This document shows, piece after piece, positions 17,546 to 23,484 of a DNA stretch of 36,307 nucleotides. The DNA comes from JALHRI01 sp044351685 (GTDB lineage: Bacteria; Pseudomonadota; Alphaproteobacteria; Rickettsiales; UBA3002): contig JBILFK010000001.1 of the NCBI GenBank assembly GCA_044351685.1, positions 1 to 36,307 of the forward strand, in the 5' to 3' direction. The position numbers were made by a program, and so were the translations under genes. Each line of letters opens with the position of its first letter. Position 1 is the first letter of the stretch. The notes beneath the pieces are model-generated. The model saw only the letters and a program-made list of their open reading frames with translations. It did not search any database and was not told the DNA's origin.

Positions 17546-17764
17546 GGCCATTGCTTCTGTTGCCCGGTGCAATGGCCAAAACCGCGTTACGAGCTAGAGC
17601 TCGTCAAGCCACACTAAGCGGCCAGACGGGCTGCTACGACGTTGTTGTCGTTAGCTGCAACGAGTGCTACGTTGTCGTTTGCACTTAAAAAGTGACCGAT
17701 TACAGCAGGTCACGCTGGGCAAAAGCCACATCTTTATTGCGTCTGTCGAAGCTAACTCGGCCCC
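17546..17764 (-). ncRNA. ssrA: tmRNA, coding piece (permuted ssrA)
   Basis: Starts with GGGGCCGA, the 5' strand of the alanine-type acceptor stem; its first seven bases pair with CGGCTCC of the acceptor piece, including the G3-U wobble that marks tRNA-Ala-like molecules. Then come the D-arm-like TTAGCTTCGACAG, a pseudoknot-like GTGACC...GGTCAC stem, the tag reading frame and, after its stop, two hairpins: ACGAGC-TCTA-GCTCGT (17589-17604) and a 9-bp stem GGCCATTGC/GCAATGGCC (17546-17554 with 17569-17577). The exact 3' end is inferred. The 5' part of the molecule follows the 3' part, so the gene is circularly permuted, as known for alphaproteobacteria. Confidence 0.9.
17614..17682 (-). other. 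tmRNA tag reading frame, 22 codons, duplicated ANDN motif
   Basis: Reading from GCA at 17682, the tag is ANDNVALVA followed by ANDNNVVAARLAA, then TAG. With the alanine carried by tmRNA the product contains AANDN twice, the motif bound by SspB, and ends in LAA as ClpX requires. Most bacterial tags are about 8-15 residues, so this looks like an internal duplication: the segments beginning at both AACGACAAC copies are similar. The resume codon is inferred from position after the pseudoknot. Confidence 0.85.
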
Positions 17765-17769
17765 GTAAA

Positions 17770-17848
17770 TGGTGGAGCCGCCGGGTTCTGCCCCCGGGTC
17801 CAAATCGCCTATGCCATGTAGTGTTTATCGCCATAGTTCCCGAAGGAA
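17770..17848 (-). ncRNA. ssrA: tmRNA, acceptor piece (permuted ssrA)
   Basis: On the minus strand this segment begins near a GTTCC-TTCG-GGAAC hairpin and ends with CGGCTCCACCA, so the CCA is encoded. Just before the acceptor strand is a 5-bp CCGGG/CCCGG stem with loop GGCAGAA, in T-arm position; the loop departs from the usual TTCRANN. Only 5 nt (TTTAC) separate the CCA from the start of the coding piece, so the processed-out spacer is very short. Its 5' end is inferred from the promoter. Confidence 0.85.
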
Positions 17849-17855
17849 CGCGTGC

Positions 17856-17884
17856 ATTATATAGCGTTGTGCGTCGGTAGTCCA
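17856..17884 (-). promoter_or_regulatory. ssrA promoter
   Basis: On the minus strand TGGACT (17879-17884, four of six matches to the -35 consensus), a 17-bp spacer and a perfect TATAAT (17856-17861). Start would fall near 17849, immediately before the UUCG hairpin of the acceptor piece. Confidence 0.7.
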
Positions 17885-17960
17885 GCACAACGAGGGCTTA
17901 GCATCACGACACCTCACCCCCAGAATGTGACAATTCGGTGAAATGCGCAATTCCATCAAA

Positions 17961-17991
17961 TTTTAGGCATTATTGTCATCATGCTGTCACA
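17961..17991 (+). promoter_or_regulatory. shared upstream box, copy 1
   Basis: TTGTCATCATGCTGTCACA (17973-17991) matches 18 of 19 positions with 23356-23374 upstream of the other large gene, and similarity extends left through a TTTTnGGC stretch. It contains TGTCA twice, 11 bp apart, about one helical turn, as expected for a dimeric regulator. It lies 46 bp before the start at 18038. Confidence 0.6.
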
Positions 17992-18016
17992 GAACCACTG
18001 TAAAACTGGAATTGTA

Positions 18017-18026
18017 TAAAATTTTA
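18017..18026. promoter_or_regulatory. TAAAATTTTA palindrome before gene 18038
   Basis: A 10-bp palindrome sharing its core with sites at 14871-14882 and 33026-33041. It abuts the ribosome-binding site AAGAG, so a bound protein could block initiation; alternatively it is part of an AT-rich -10 region. Confidence 0.3.
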
Positions 18027-18037
18027 AGAGAATGCGT

Positions 18038-20020
18038 ATGACAGTATTTTCAGCAGCACCAACGGCAACCTCACCCGCTCCGGCAGCTCCGGCTCCGGTT
18101 GCACCAGCAGCAGCGGCTCCAGCCCCTGCGGCAGCATCCGTCATTACTATCGGCGGGCAACAGGTGAATCTTGCGAATTTAAGCGTGGAAGATGGGCTTG
18201 CCATCTACCAAATGCTGACGCCAGAGCAAAAACGTCAGGCCGATACCATCGCTGGGTTCGTGCAAAACCACGAACGTACGCTCAATGTTGATATTCCTCA
18301 GAACCTGACACTCGAAAACGCGTATTCACAATATATGGCAGCATTGCGTACCGGTGGTGGCCAGCTTACCGACACCGCAGAGGGCTGGATGCGGCAGATG
18401 GATGCCGCTGTCGGCAATCAGGTACGCGGACAAATGCGTGAACAAATTCCTGGCTATGCTGCTGCAGAAACCGCTGGAAATACCGTTTCTTTCCTTGCCA
18501 ATGCAGGAAGCGCAGCTGTTGAAACGTTTTTCATGGTGCCGTTGTGGAGCCGTGGGCCTGGAGTCATCAGCAATCTGTTTTCTGAAGGTGCAGGGGCAAT
18601 CGGTCAAGGTGCAAGCCCCGAGCAAGCACATGCCTTTGCTGCTGCCTATGTGGCTGCACAAGCCGATGCTGATCGCCAGAATGCGGCCCCGAACGCTTCA
18701 CCTACCCAGCAAGCTCCAAGCTGGATAGATTCTGGCGTGGCGTGGGTGCAAGCTGCCTTCACCTGGTTGATGCATACCGTGCCGTTCATTCCACAAGTGT
18801 TCGAATGGATTGGCAGCGGCTTTGGCAGCTGGGCAGAAGCAGGCAACCGCGTGCATGAAAAACAAGCGCAAGAGCTGCGCGATTTAGGTGGCAACCTGGA
18901 TATTGGTAGCATGCAGCAACGTATTTTAAGCCGCAACGTGACACAGAGCACCGCCGAACGCACACGCCACACCGCAAGTGATATTTTAACCGCTGCTGGC
19001 CGTGTCGCTGATCTTGATGCAGCACCGATTGCAGGCTTGCTTGCCAATGGTGGTTTCTATCAGCGCCAAGATGGTACTCGTGCACGCGTGCGCCCCTTCA
19101 ATGGCACCGCGCTTCAAGAAGAAGTGCTGATGAACCCACAAACCGGTGAGCCAATCACCCGCCTGGATCGTGCGGGGAATGATGTTAGCTCGCTTATTCC
19201 TGGTAACGCTGATGGCGGTAGCTTTGATTTGACAAGCACTGCTGTGGGCACGGTTGCTGGTGGCGCGCTTGCTGCAAAATATCGCGTTCCTCAGCGTGTT
19301 GGTGGATTCATTAACAACAGAATTATTAGCCCGGTGACGGGTCTGGTTGGTCGTGAAGCAACAACGATTCGCACGGCGGCAAATGAAACCGCAGCACTCA
19401 GTCGCGCGGGCTATCTTGGGTTTGCTGGACAAGCGGCATCACCGCTGCTGCGTCGTGCAGGCTACGTGGGCGTAGCGATTGGTGCCGTAGGCGATGCCGT
19501 GTCAGTTGGCGATTCGGCCATCCATGGTGATGGTGCCGGTGTCGCAGTTCACGGCTCCGAGCTGGTAGGCACAGCTGCGGGCGGAGTAGGTGGTGCTATC
19601 GGTGGTGGTTCTGTAGGCGGATGGATTGGTGCTGGAGTAGGCACGGTTATTAGTGGCGTTGTCGGTTTCTTCTCGGGTGGAACGGGATTAGTTGCAGCAC
19701 CTGCCATTATTTCCGCTAGTACGGCCATCGGAACTGTTGCCGGTAGCGTTGCTGGTGGCTGGTTCGGTGCCGATGCAGGCCGGAACGTTGCGGGTGGCAC
19801 CGCGCGCGCACTAGTGGGAGAATCCGCAGTCGATGCGCGTAACAGAGAACAAGCTGATGCATCGGCACGCGTCGAAGCCGCCCGCGATCAGGCGAATGGT
19901 GCCACCGGCGGCTTCCGTTGGCCGTGGGAATCGGCAAGTGCCGATGCACCAGTAGACCCACGCGCTGTTGGTGCAGCAGCACCTGCACGTGGTACACCAA
20001 CCTTACTCGCCGCTGTCTAA
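18038..20020 (+). CDS. large Ala/Pro-leading, Gly-zipper protein; function unknown
   Basis: A 660-residue protein I do not recognise. AAGAG at 18026-18030 supports the ATG at 18038 rather than the one at 18032. Residues about 8-38 are an Ala/Pro-rich disordered leader; there is no classic signal peptide. Next comes a helical region with hydrophobic stretches (about 150-175 and 225-265). About residues 505-590 hold long Gly-x-x-x-Gly patterns (GGVGGAIGGGSVGGWIGAGV, later GTVAGSVAGGWFGADAGR), a glycine-zipper hairpin as in membrane-inserting proteins and toxins. The C-terminus is charged, then disordered. A pore-forming or membrane-associated secreted protein fits best, but this is inference. 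It stands alone, followed by a terminator, and shares its upstream box with the gene at 23485. Confidence 0.6.
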   Translation: MTVFSAAPTATSPAPAAPAPVAPAAAAPAPAAASVITIGGQQVNLANLSVEDGLAIYQMLTPEQKRQADTIAGFVQNHERTLNVDIPQNLTLENAYSQYMAALRTGGGQLTDTAEGWMRQMDAAVGNQVRGQMREQIPGYAAAETAGNTVSFLANAGSAAVETFFMVPLWSRGPGVISNLFSEGAGAIGQGASPEQAHAFAAAYVAAQADADRQNAAPNASPTQQAPSWIDSGVAWVQAAFTWLMHTVPFIPQVFEWIGSGFGSWAEAGNRVHEKQAQELRDLGGNLDIGSMQQRILSRNVTQSTAERTRHTASDILTAAGRVADLDAAPIAGLLANGGFYQRQDGTRARVRPFNGTALQEEVLMNPQTGEPITRLDRAGNDVSSLIPGNADGGSFDLTSTAVGTVAGGALAAKYRVPQRVGGFINNRIISPVTGLVGREATTIRTAANETAALSRAGYLGFAGQAASPLLRRAGYVGVAIGAVGDAVSVGDSAIHGDGAGVAVHGSELVGTAAGGVGGAIGGGSVGGWIGAGVGTVISGVVGFFSGGTGLVAAPAIISASTAIGTVAGSVAGGWFGADAGRNVAGGTARALVGESAVDARNREQADASARVEAARDQANGATGGFRWPWESASADAPVDPRAVGAAAPARGTPTLLAAV

Positions 20021-20039
20021 GCAGCTAACTCTGGATAAC

Positions 20040-20076
20040 ACGCACGCGGGCATTGCCTTGCGTGCGTTTGCGTTTT
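20040..20076 (+). terminator. rho-independent terminator after gene 18038
   Basis: ACGCACGC (20040-20047) pairs perfectly with GCGTGCGT (20060-20067) around a 12-nt loop, followed by TTGCGTTTT. It begins 20 bp after the stop codon. Confidence 0.75.
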
Positions 20077-20113
20077 AATCTGCGGCATCATTCACTTTGT
20101 GCGAGATGAACCC

Positions 20114-21040
20114 ATGTCCGCTGCCATCAAATACCCTGACGCTTCCGAACCGGCTGAAACCTTCACCACCAAACGCGCCACCGTGCCCGCCATTGAGGCC
20201 TTGCTTGGCGAAGCCATCCCTGTGCTCGATCATGGGTTTGTGCGTGTGGTCGATTATATGGGCGATGATAGCGCGATTGTGCAGGCTGCGCGCGTTTCGT
20301 ATGGCAAAGGCACCAAGCAGGTGAATCAGGATAAAGGCCTGATTAACTACCTGATGCGCCACTGGCACAGCACGCCGTTTGAAATGTGCGAAATGAAATT
20401 CCATGTGAAATTGCCGATGTTCGTGGCGCGGCAATGGATTCGCCACCGCACCGCTAACGTGAACGAATATTCGGCGCGCTATTCAATTCTAGATAAAGAA
20501 TTTTATGTGCCCAAGCTCGAACATTTAAGCCCACAATCGAAGCAGAACCATCAGGGTCGTAGCGAAGAAAGCCTAAGCGAGCAAGAAGCACAGCATGCGT
20601 TGCATCTGCTGAAATCCGATGCGCTACAAACCTATGCGCATTACGAAGAACTTATGAACTGCGACCGCGACGGCAATGTGCTAGATGAAAGCAAACAAGG
20701 CCTGGCGCGCGAACTGGCGCGCATGAACCTTACCATGAATTATTATACGCAGTGGTATTGGAAAATTGATCTGCATAACCTGATGCATTTTTTAATGCTG
20801 CGTGCTGACGCGCATGCGCAATATGAAATTCGCGCTTACGCCGATGTGATGATTGATATCATGAAGCAATGGGTGCCGTTTGCGCACGAAGCCTTCGAGG
20901 AACATCGCCAGCACGGCACGCGCCTTTCGCGCAGTGGTTTGGCGGTAGTGAAGCGCATGATCGCTGGCGAAAAAGTGACGCAAGAAACCAGCGGCCTCAC
21001 CAAACGCGAGTGGGAAGAGCTGCAAGCTTCGCTTGCATAA
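20114..21040 (+). CDS. thyX: ThyX, FAD-dependent thymidylate synthase
   Basis: A protein of about 308 residues with the ThyX signature RHRTANVNEYSARY (RHRxxxxNExSxRY), which binds dUMP and flavin. Other blocks fit too: AARVSYGKGTKQ near the N-terminus, LINYLMRHWHSTPFEMCEMKF, and the C-terminal NLMHFLMLRADAHAQYEIRAYA. The enzyme makes dTMP from dUMP with methylene-tetrahydrofolate, NADPH and FAD, as a homotetramer. I prefer the start at 20114 (GCGAGA about 7 bp upstream); the frame opens at 20099. The C-terminus has an extra helical tail (about residues 260-308). The gene is directly followed by repeat R3. Confidence 0.96.
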   Translation: MSAAIKYPDASEPAETFTTKRATVPAIEALLGEAIPVLDHGFVRVVDYMGDDSAIVQAARVSYGKGTKQVNQDKGLINYLMRHWHSTPFEMCEMKFHVKLPMFVARQWIRHRTANVNEYSARYSILDKEFYVPKLEHLSPQSKQNHQGRSEESLSEQEAQHALHLLKSDALQTYAHYEELMNCDRDGNVLDESKQGLARELARMNLTMNYYTQWYWKIDLHNLMHFLMLRADAHAQYEIRAYADVMIDIMKQWVPFAHEAFEEHRQHGTRLSRSGLAVVKRMIAGEKVTQETSGLTKREWEELQASLA

Positions 21041-21236
21041 TTCTTTTTTGCTGCGGCCGAACACATACTGTGCTGGCCTCCGCGTAGCTTCGCTAGCTCT
21101 TGGCAGACTCGCTTCTACTGAAGCTCGAATAACGAATGTTCTTGTGATGCGAGCGCAGTAGCGCGAGCCAGTCATGAACATGCGAAGCATCGCCTCATAG
21201 CGATTTCAGTAGAAATCGCTGGAGGCATTAAAATTA
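21041..21236 (+). repeat. dispersed intergenic repeat, fullest copy R3
   Basis: Fills the convergent gap between thyX and msrB. Block A (about 21049-21110): CTGCGGCCGAACACATACTG, GCTTCGCTAGCTCTTGGC, AGACTCGC. Then the hairpin GCTTC-TACT-GAAGC (21111-21124). Block B (about 21125-21190): GCTCGAATAACGAATG, TGTGATGCGAGCGCAGTAGC, GAGCCAGTCATGAACATGCG. Block C is a long hairpin (21192-21226). R1 and R2 match block A, R2 and R4 match block B, and R4 matches block C. Confidence 0.8.
21199..21220. terminator. hairpin of repeat R3, bidirectional terminator candidate
   Basis: AGCGATTTC pairs with GAAATCGCT around AGTA, and flanking GCCT/AGGC can extend the stem. It lies between the convergent thyX and msrB genes. 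The counterpart in R4 keeps the shape with changed bases. Confidence 0.55.
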
Positions 21237-21797
21237 CTTCTTATCGAACAGATGGCTGTAATCTTCGTAGCCCTCATCGGCCAGTTTTTCCTTCGGCACA
21301 AATTTCAGCGCCGCCGAATTGATGCAATAGCGCATGCCGCCTTTTTCTTTGGGGCCATCGTTGAACACATGGCCTAAATGCGAATCGCTGCTTTTGCTGC
21401 GCACTTCGGTGCGCTCCATGCCGTAGCTGCGATCGGTTTTATCGACAACTTCTTGCGCATCGATCGGCTTGGTAAAGCTGGGCCAGCCCGAGCCGGAATC
21501 AAACTTGTCGGTGGAAGCGAATAGCGGCTTGCCCGAATGCGCATCGACATAAATACCATCGGCTTTGTTATCCCAGTATTTGTTGCGGAATGCGGGTTCG
21601 GTGCCATTCTCTTTGGTGACGTAGTGGGTCATATCATCGGTGGGGGCGTGTTTGAAAATAGCCATAGATTCCTCACTGTTCGTTTTAGGGGTTGGTTCGG
21701 CGAATGCTTCCGATTGCTGCAAGGCAACGCTCGCCATGCCAACAGAAAGCGTGGTGGCAAAAACAAAAATGAAGCCGGTAAAGAAAGGCGAATGCAT
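21234..21797 (-). CDS. msrB: MsrB, periplasmic methionine-R-sulfoxide reductase, zinc-free form
   Basis: A 187-residue protein that reduces methionine-R-sulfoxide. The MsrB blocks KFDSGSGWPSF, GMERTEVRSKSSDSHLGHVF, NDGP and YCINSAALKF are clear, with the catalytic Cys in YCINS. Both CxxC zinc pairs seen in many MsrBs are replaced (VDAHSG and RSKSSD), and the usual resolving-Cys position (GCGWPSF) is Ser, so the catalytic Cys is the only one in the protein and must be recycled by an external thiol. Residues 1-33 look like a Sec signal peptide, giving a periplasmic enzyme; CGGAGG just upstream fixes the start. An internal ATG at residue 45 could give a cytosolic form. Confidence 0.92.
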   Translation of the reverse strand: MHSPFFTGFIFVFATTLSVGMASVALQQSEAFAEPTPKTNSEESMAIFKHAPTDDMTHYVTKENGTEPAFRNKYWDNKADGIYVDAHSGKPLFASTDKFDSGSGWPSFTKPIDAQEVVDKTDRSYGMERTEVRSKSSDSHLGHVFNDGPKEKGGMRYCINSAALKFVPKEKLADEGYEDYSHLFDKK

Positions 21798-21854
21798 GAT
21801 AACCTCCGTGTTACCAACTAATTCGTTGCCGAGGGCATAATAGTTACATAGCGT

Positions 21855-23180
21855 GTGCTAGAAATGCACGCAACCAACCACTATCATATACTGCACACGC
21901 TTCCCGCCCTTGAGGCATGGGAGATGCCGCCCTTGCTGGAACAGCAGGCACGGCAACTGGTAGAATCGGGCAGGCTGCGCATTAATGCCGATTATGAGCG
22001 CAACTTTGTACGCCATGTCAGCGGCGAAACCGATTTATGTTTCACCGAGCGCGAACTGACCGACCCGATTTTATTGCTGCGCACCAAAACCGCGCTTGCC
22101 AAATCGGTGCCGCGCGGCATGGGGCCGATGGCCGTGAACAGCCTGATTGCCGATTTGCTGAAGGAAATGAAAAAGGCCCGCGGCATCGACCCTGAGCGCG
22201 AAATGCGCATTGCCCGCCTGATGGTGCAGGCCACCCACCCCGCCGTAATTGCCACCTTACTGCGCGAAAGCACCGAGCTATTTGTTTCGTATAGTCACAA
22301 TGTCAGCGATTTAATGGCGCTGCATTTCTGGCAAACGCATGGCACCGCCAGCGGCATGCAAACCAGCTGCGATAATGGCTCGGCGGTGTATGTTTCCTGC
22401 GGCGGTGATCCGTTTTTTGAGGGCGACCCTAAAAACAAAACCTACACCACCGATGGCTTTCCCTCACTCGCGCGGCTGATGATTATTGCCGGGCAGGAAC
22501 TGGGGCACTATGCCGATTTGCGGCGCGAGCCGAATGTAGGGATTGTGGGCCGCTTCTCGGCACATCTGGATAGGTTACGCCCTACTGAACCTTATAAGCG
22601 CGCGCGTGACCGCGATATCGCCCGCGTGCAGGCCTTCCACCATATGCTGGCCAAACGCGGCTTTGCGGCATTGCTGAAAGCCGAGCACGGCGTGGCGTTT
22701 TTTAGTAAGCGCCTGAAATACACCCCACCCTGGATGCTGGCGCAGCTCTGGCGCTTTGCCTGCTGGCTGAGTTTTACCGTGCGCACGATTGCGCTGCCCC
22801 TACCACCGTACACTCACACCACGCCGTACCTTCGCTGCGGCGAATATTACCACACACTGCTTGCCGATATGGCATTCAACCTTGCCCCCGAAGCCGATGC
22901 CTACCGCCGCAGCAACCCGGTGCATGAAGAAGCTATCGCCTGTATCGAAGCGCTCGCCCGCGTGCCGCAGCAGGTGCATAAATGGGGACATGAAGTGACC
23001 GCGCTTTGCATGGCTGACTTATATAAATTGTATTATGGGGAAGTGATTCCCGCGCTGGAAAGTGGCTTATCCGCCAATTTGCGCAAGCAACTACCCACCG
23101 CACATCGGCTGCCATTGCATCGGTTGATGTTCAAATACGTGCGCCAAAGCTTCCGCAAGCGCCCCGATTATTTGAGGTAA
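21855..23180 (+). CDS. DUF2748-like conserved protein, degenerate zincin-like motif
   Basis: A 441-residue protein. From memory it resembles DUF2748 (PF10871), known from Rickettsiales; this is not verified. QELGHYADLRR (residues 214-224) looks like the HExxH helix of zinc metallopeptidases but with Gln in place of the first His, so peptidase activity is doubtful. Before it are a helical region and a Cys-Gly-Gly-containing beta stretch (VYVSCGGDPFFEGD). Further on, TPPWMLAQLWRFACWLSFTVRTIALPLP (about 292-319) could be a membrane-associating helix. Starts are GTG 21855 or ATG 21864, neither with a good ribosome-binding site. The single gene is followed by repeat R4. Confidence 0.55.
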   Translation: MLEMHATNHYHILHTLPALEAWEMPPLLEQQARQLVESGRLRINADYERNFVRHVSGETDLCFTERELTDPILLLRTKTALAKSVPRGMGPMAVNSLIADLLKEMKKARGIDPEREMRIARLMVQATHPAVIATLLRESTELFVSYSHNVSDLMALHFWQTHGTASGMQTSCDNGSAVYVSCGGDPFFEGDPKNKTYTTDGFPSLARLMIIAGQELGHYADLRREPNVGIVGRFSAHLDRLRPTEPYKRARDRDIARVQAFHHMLAKRGFAALLKAEHGVAFFSKRLKYTPPWMLAQLWRFACWLSFTVRTIALPLPPYTHTTPYLRCGEYYHTLLADMAFNLAPEADAYRRSNPVHEEAIACIEALARVPQQVHKWGHEVTALCMADLYKLYYGEVIPALESGLSANLRKQLPTAHRLPLHRLMFKYVRQSFRKRPDYLR

Positions 23181-23305
23181 CCATTGTGCCCTGCGATTTT
23201 TCCTAAAATCGCAATGGCACGTGCTTCGCAGTTCATGACTGGCTCCGGCTACTACCGTCGCATCACACAAAGAATAAGCCTTGAGCTTGGCTGAAGCAAA
23301 ACCAA
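23181..23305 (-). repeat. dispersed intergenic repeat, copy R4 (blocks B and C)
   Basis: Read on the minus strand: GCTTCAGCCAAGCTCAAGGC, TTATTCTTTGTGTGATGCGA, GTAGTAGCCGGAGCCAGTCA, TGAACTGCGAAGCA, then the block C hairpin, ending at the stop codon of the DUF2748-like gene. Block A is missing. Alignment with R3 is nearly gap-free across about 70 bases. Confidence 0.75.
23192..23213. terminator. hairpin of repeat R4, terminator candidate for the DUF2748-like gene
   Basis: TGCGATTTT pairs with AAAATCGCA around TCCT, 11 bp after the stop codon. The internal T4 run favours a terminator function. It corresponds to 21199-21220 in R3, with compensating differences. Confidence 0.55.
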
Positions 23306-23344
23306 CATTCCTTCTTCACAAAACTGTAACAAAAATCCTCAGCA

Positions 23345-23374
23345 TTTTGGCCGTTTTGTCATGATGCTGTCACA
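23345..23374 (+). promoter_or_regulatory. shared upstream box, copy 2
   Basis: TTGTCATGATGCTGTCACA (23356-23374) is identical at 18 of 19 positions to the box at 17973-17991, again preceded by a TTTTGGC-like stretch. It lies 110 bp upstream of the start at 23485. The rest of the upstream regions is not similar, so the conservation is local. Confidence 0.6.
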
Positions 23375-23484
23375 TAAGATTGGTAGATTCAGGGTAACAA
23401 TAAAAGCAATACTGTATTTAACAGCGCAAATGGATACCGCACAGATGACGAAAGCATCAACAGTAATAATTCTCGGAGGCAACC

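Noticed and set aside
17700..17888. Short open frames on both strands in the tmRNA locus
   Set aside because: They lie within the tmRNA acceptor piece and promoter; structure explains the sequence.
4395..23305. Repeat family as a CRISPR array or tRNA-derived element
   Set aside because: Copies are kilobases apart, diverged, in both orientations and have no spacer structure or tRNA cloverleaf.
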